From NCBI RefSeq assembly GCF_021462225.1, contig NC_061804.1:9537740-9601739 (forward strand): a stretch of DNA of 64,000 nt, given 5' to 3'. The translations under genes were made by a program, and so were the position numbers. Shown piece after piece: positions 53,075 through 64,000 of this stretch. The stretch is from Girardinichthys multiradiatus (lineage: Eukaryota > Chordata > Actinopteri > Cyprinodontiformes > Goodeidae). Position 1 is the first letter of the stretch. Every line of letters begins with the position of its first letter. The notes beneath the pieces are model-generated. The model saw only the letters and a list, made by a program, of their open reading frames with translations, made no database searches and was not told the DNA's origin.

Positions 53075-53178
53075 CCCATACTCATGTGTTGTACTGAGTG
53101 AATCGACTGAAAGGGAACGTAAAGTTATGCAAATAACTACTGTTCCCTGAAGGAGAGTAACGAAGTACAACACATGGC
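53075..53178. repeat. DIRS internal complementary region
   Basis: Bases 53075-53118 are the reverse complement of the left tip (48391-48436). Bases 53116-53178 are the reverse complement of the right tip (53343-53404). They meet at AAC 53116-53118. In DIRS elements this region is thought to bridge the ends during circle formation. Confidence 0.88.
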
Positions 53179-53220
53179 TGCCCCGCTGCTCAGCTGGGCT
53201 CGGTGAATAGCGGCTATCGA

Positions 53221-53366
53221 ACTGAGTAATGACGATGATGACGACAGGTGCAGGCGGGGCCTGTCACCTGTCGTCATCACATCATTTGCCTAGGAGGCGT
53301 GATTAGAGGTGGCTTCAGCCAGGACACGCAGAGCGTGATATCCCATGTGTTGTACTTCGTTACTCT
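53221..53366 (-). repeat. DIRS right inverted terminal repeat
   Basis: Inverted partner of 48414-48563. The tip beyond it (53367-53404) differs from the left tip, as in split DIRS ends. Confidence 0.88.
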
Positions 53367-53404
53367 CCTTCAGGGAACAGTAGTTATATGCATAACTTTA
53401 CGTT

Positions 53405-54798
53405 TTCTGTAGTGCCTACATACTCCGTACATTAGCAATGTACTCTAAAGAATAAACCACGTATATCCGCTGCCAATCCGGACCCAAATCTGGATGGATC
53501 ATATGCTACACGTGTCACTTCTGCACCAAGATGTTTCCACATGTGGAGTTTCCTTAGATGGTGGAGGAGAGGTTTCTGTTCCTCCACCATCAGTTTCAGT
53601 TTAGGTTTGAGGAGTTCTGCAATATCAACAAATGAACAATCCAGCATGCTGAGCCCAGTTTAATATCAGGCTTGTGTGGTCAACAGCTGAGGATCCAAGG
53701 CTCAGCCCCTAGAAATCCTTTTCAAAACTGCTCTATTCCAAACCAGTAATGCTTCTGCAGATGTCCGGTAATCTGTCCTGTCTTCCCCCACAGTCTCCCA
53801 GCAACCAGCACAGCATTTATTGGTGTGGAAAGCATGGCTGCATGTTGTGGTCATCATCCCAGTTTGGTGACTCCTGCATGCGTAAAACAGCCTTTCTTGC
53901 TTTATTAAACAGAACAGGAAACCTGCTGGAAAGATGGCAATAAAGGTTGGCCTTTAACGCTTCATTGGGATCTGATGCTGGCGTGAAGGCACCATTTATT
54001 CTTTTTAAAACACCAAAACTTCAGAGTGATGGGCTTTATGTTGTGGGCATCAAAAAAATGTAAAAAATGTTCATTAACTTTTTTTTTAGCAGGTAAAAGT
54101 GAAGAAACTGCATTTAAATGAGAAGTGAACCTCAACTTTCTTTGCACAATGTAATTTATTCATGGCTACATAAAGTTCATGTCACATTTTTCAATAAAAG
54201 TACTTTGTACAGGGATATGGTTAAAAAAAAAGTGAGATTATGACCTCACTCTCAAATTATTGCTAATTAAACATAAGGTTAGAAACAGTAGTGTCCTTTT
54301 AGCCATAGAACACAAAAACCAATCCTACTGTTGAGCGACTGAAACAAAGATGGCGTCTGAACTTTGTAGCACAACAAAACAAATCACATTTAATCTGAAA
54401 CCATATTTAAATCCAACAAGAAAAAAGGCATCTATTAGATGTTTTTGTGGGAGATGTCTGGTATTTTTAATTTCACAATGTGATGCAGTAATTTAATCCT
54501 GTATCGGTTAATGGTGGATAAAATTAAACATGTTAAACTCATTGGAGTGAACACAAAATAATTAGATTCTCTGGTGCACAGTCGTCCAGATTTTATTGCA
54601 GTAATAAGTCATTGAAGTAAATAAAAAAAAATCATCCAAATTAGAAGTTGGAAATGGTTGGATGATAAAATGCAGCAGTCTTGGATGACATGTTTCCTCA
54701 TCGGGCCTCTGATCTATTTTGTTTCTATTTCAGGTAAGATGCACCGGGATTAAAAGTAATTTTTAATAGGTTTGACCTTTCTATGAACTTCAGCGATT
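53405..54798. other. intergenic DNA between DIRS and a hAT-like repeat
   Basis: A/T-rich. No gene or repeat that I can name. ORFs at 53432-53647 and 53749-53943 have no supporting features. Confidence 0.4.
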
Positions 54799-55500
54799 TA
54801 CAGTGCCTTGGAAGCTACTATTACAAACTTCTGTGTATTTCACTGGACTCTCATGCAGACGAAGACAAAGTAGTGTATAACTGAAGAAGAAGGAAAATGA
54901 TGTGTGGTTTTACAAACTAAAATGTATGAATACTTTCACTGCACTTACAGCTTTGAGCTTTTTGGGGTCCGTCTTTAGCAGCTTTGCACAGCTGGAGACT
55001 GAAACTTTCTCATCATTTAAAAACGGCTCAAGCTCAGTCAGTCAGACTGGATGGAGAGCCTCCGTAAACATGAATTATCAAGTGTGGCTACAGATTCTCA
55101 GTGGGAGTAAGGTTTGAACTTTGACTAGGCCATTCTAACATATCACCTTTGATCTAAACCATCCCATTGTACCTGTGGCTGTATGTTTGGGGTGGTTGTC
55201 CAGCTGGAAGGTGAACCTCCTCCCCAGTCTCGAGTCTTCTGCAGCCTCTAGCAGGATTGTCCTGAATTTAGCTCCATCCATCTTCACATCAACTGTGTCC
55301 CTGCTGGAAAACTATCTCCACATCATAACTATGCAGTACTGTTGGTCTGTAACATAAAACCCACCAACAAAGACACTGAGGTTTGCAGTTGTAATGTGAC
55401 AATTTTCCTGGGGTATGAATATTTTTGGGAGGCTGTTTAGTTATCCACAAACTGTAATAGTTCAACACAGTGAAATGTGTGGGTAGTGACTGTTCTGAAG
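54799..55500. repeat. hAT-like nonautonomous repeat
   Basis: 'cagtgccttggaagctacta' at the start, 'ggggtggttgtccagctgga' and 'ccagtctcgagtcttctgca' inside. Same general family as 2731-3349. The end lies just before the myo7a 3'UTR. Confidence 0.55.
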
Positions 55501-55506
55501 AGGTGA

Positions 55507-55512
55507 TTTATT
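55507..55512 (-). terminator. myo7a: probable myo7a poly(A) signal
   Basis: Minus-strand AATAAA 110 bases past the myo7a stop codon. Confidence 0.5.
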
Positions 55513-55621
55513 TTTTTTTTTTAAAGGCAAAAGGTGAGTTTTTAAGACAGGACAGATGAATGAAAGGTAGGTTTTACATCAGGAGTGTCTTTGAGTTCAG
55601 GCCGGACCGATTGAGATCCGA

Positions 55622-63118
<7,497 letters not shown>

Positions 63119-63139
63119 CTGAGGGGAAAAAAACCAAAA

Positions 63140-63895
63140 ATCAGTGACATGGACTCATCATTGGTCACCAAGGTTTTACCTAAAAGTTAGCACACAGCTT
63201 CAGTTAGTACAGCTAGAAACCACCAGTCAGGCTCAAAACCTGGATGTAGTGATGGACTCAGACCTGAACCTTCAGAGGAACATAAAGACAGTAACAAGGT
63301 CAGCTTTCTATCACCTAAAGAACATCTCCAGGATTTAATCCATCTCCAGGATTAAAGGACTAATGTCTCAGCAGGACCTTGAAAAACTAATTCATGCGTT
63401 CATCTTTAGTAGAATTGATTACTGCAACGATGTCTTTACAGGTCTGCCTAAAAAGTCGATCAGACAGCTGCAGTTGATCCAGAACGCTGCTGCCCGCATC
63501 CTCACTAGAACTAAGAAAGTGGAGCACATCACCCCGGTTCTAAAGTCCAGATACTGGCTCCCTGTAGCTCAGAGAATAGAGTTTAAAATACTTCTGTTAG
63601 TCTATAAATCACTGAATGGCTTAGCACCAAAATACATTACAGACTTGTTGTCAGTATATCAACCACCCAGACCTCTCAGGGCTTCTGGCTCAAATCTACT
63701 CTGCAGAACCAGAACCAAACATGGAGAAGCAGCTTTTAGTTCTTATGCTCCACTAATCTGGAATAAACTGCCAGAAAACTGTAAAGGCGCTGAAACCCTA
63801 AGTTGCTTTAAATCAAGATTAAAAACCTATTTGTTTAGAGTGGCCTTTGACTGGGCCATCTAAACATTATTAGTTACGTTTTCAGTCCAACTTTC
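63140..63895 (+). mobile_element. L2-type LINE fragment (different subfamily)
   Basis: Starts abruptly in RT C-terminal coding (LVQLETTSQAQNLDVVMDSD), in the myo7a intron beyond exon 63002-63118, and ends after the coding region in T-rich DNA. Confidence 0.8.
63144..63863 (+). pseudogene. L2-type RT C-terminal fragment
   Basis: Two ORFs (63144-63338 and 63363-63863) carry RNIKTVTRSAFYHLKNISRI, RQLQLIQNAAARILTRTKK and YWLPVAQRIEFKILLLVYKS, the conserved block after the RT palm. A stop follows ISRI, with a short imperfect repeat of 'catctccaggatt' just there. No catalytic motif is left. Confidence 0.8.
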
Positions 63896-64000
63896 CTTTC
63901 ATTTTCTTATCCATCATTCTATTCTCTTTATTTTATTTTTTTAAAATTACCTCTGTCGTTTGATTTTCTGTATCATTGTAATGTTTTTCCTCATGTACAG

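Larger units (their letters stand above)
48391..53404 (+). mobile_element. DIRS-type tyrosine recombinase retrotransposon
   Basis: A 5.0 kb element with gag-like, reverse transcriptase/RNase H and tyrosine recombinase coding regions in that order. It has inverted terminal repeats and an internal complementary region, the structure specific to DIRS. No target duplication is expected or seen. The two tips share GTT (48391-48393 and 53402-53404), and the same junction appears once, as AAC, at 53116-53118. It lies between the 3' ends of gdpd4 and myo7a. Confidence 0.92.

Overview
The window is nuclear DNA of a ray-finned fish, most likely a percomorph-type teleost. It has intron-split vertebrate genes, weakly GC-structured and A/T-rich intergenic DNA, and a dense layer of typical teleost transposable elements (Tc1/mariner, Rex3, L2-type LINEs, DIRS, hAT-like MITEs, tRNA-derived SINEs). 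There are no bacterial features.

Three host genes can be read. (1) aqp11: the first coding exon lies on the minus strand at 1-462 and runs off the left edge. (2) A gdpd4-type glycerophosphodiester phosphodiesterase lies on the plus strand. Fifteen coding exons between 21407 and 47934 join in phase to exactly 589 codons plus a stop. A probable promoter and noncoding first exon lie near 13.0-13.25 kb. (3) myo7a: the last four coding exons lie on the minus strand between 55622 and 63118 and end in the conserved tail of the second MyTH4-FERM domain. GDPD4 and MYO7A are convergent neighbours in human, with AQP11 nearby, so the gene order supports the identifications.

Layout. 1-0.46 kb: aqp11. 0.46-13 kb: intergenic, with hAT-like repeats, a Tc1-like relic that contains a younger Tc1 and a Rex3 copy, and a tRNA-derived SINE. 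13-21.4 kb: gdpd4 5' intron, holding a four-deep nest of transposons and a dead Tc1. 21.4-47.9 kb: gdpd4 exons, with introns filled by relics, an inverted duplicate of the 3.3-6.5 kb region, a Rex3 inside a hAT-like MITE, a LINE, and a long-inverted-repeat element inside another MITE. 48.4-53.4 kb: a DIRS-type tyrosine-recombinase retrotransposon in the space between the convergent 3' ends of gdpd4 and myo7a. 55.6-63.1 kb: myo7a exons, with an L2-type LINE that carries an intact Tc1 transposon in the large intron. 63.1-64 kb: another L2-type LINE.

The points most worth following are these: the intact 334-residue DD34E transposase at 61501-62505 between complete inverted repeats; the directional inverted duplication with a perfect empty Tc1 site; the 1.7 kb long-inverted-repeat element at 45331-47039 with an unidentified central ORF; and the DIRS element, which keeps its full terminal and internal complementary repeats but has lost the catalytic Asp of RT motif A.
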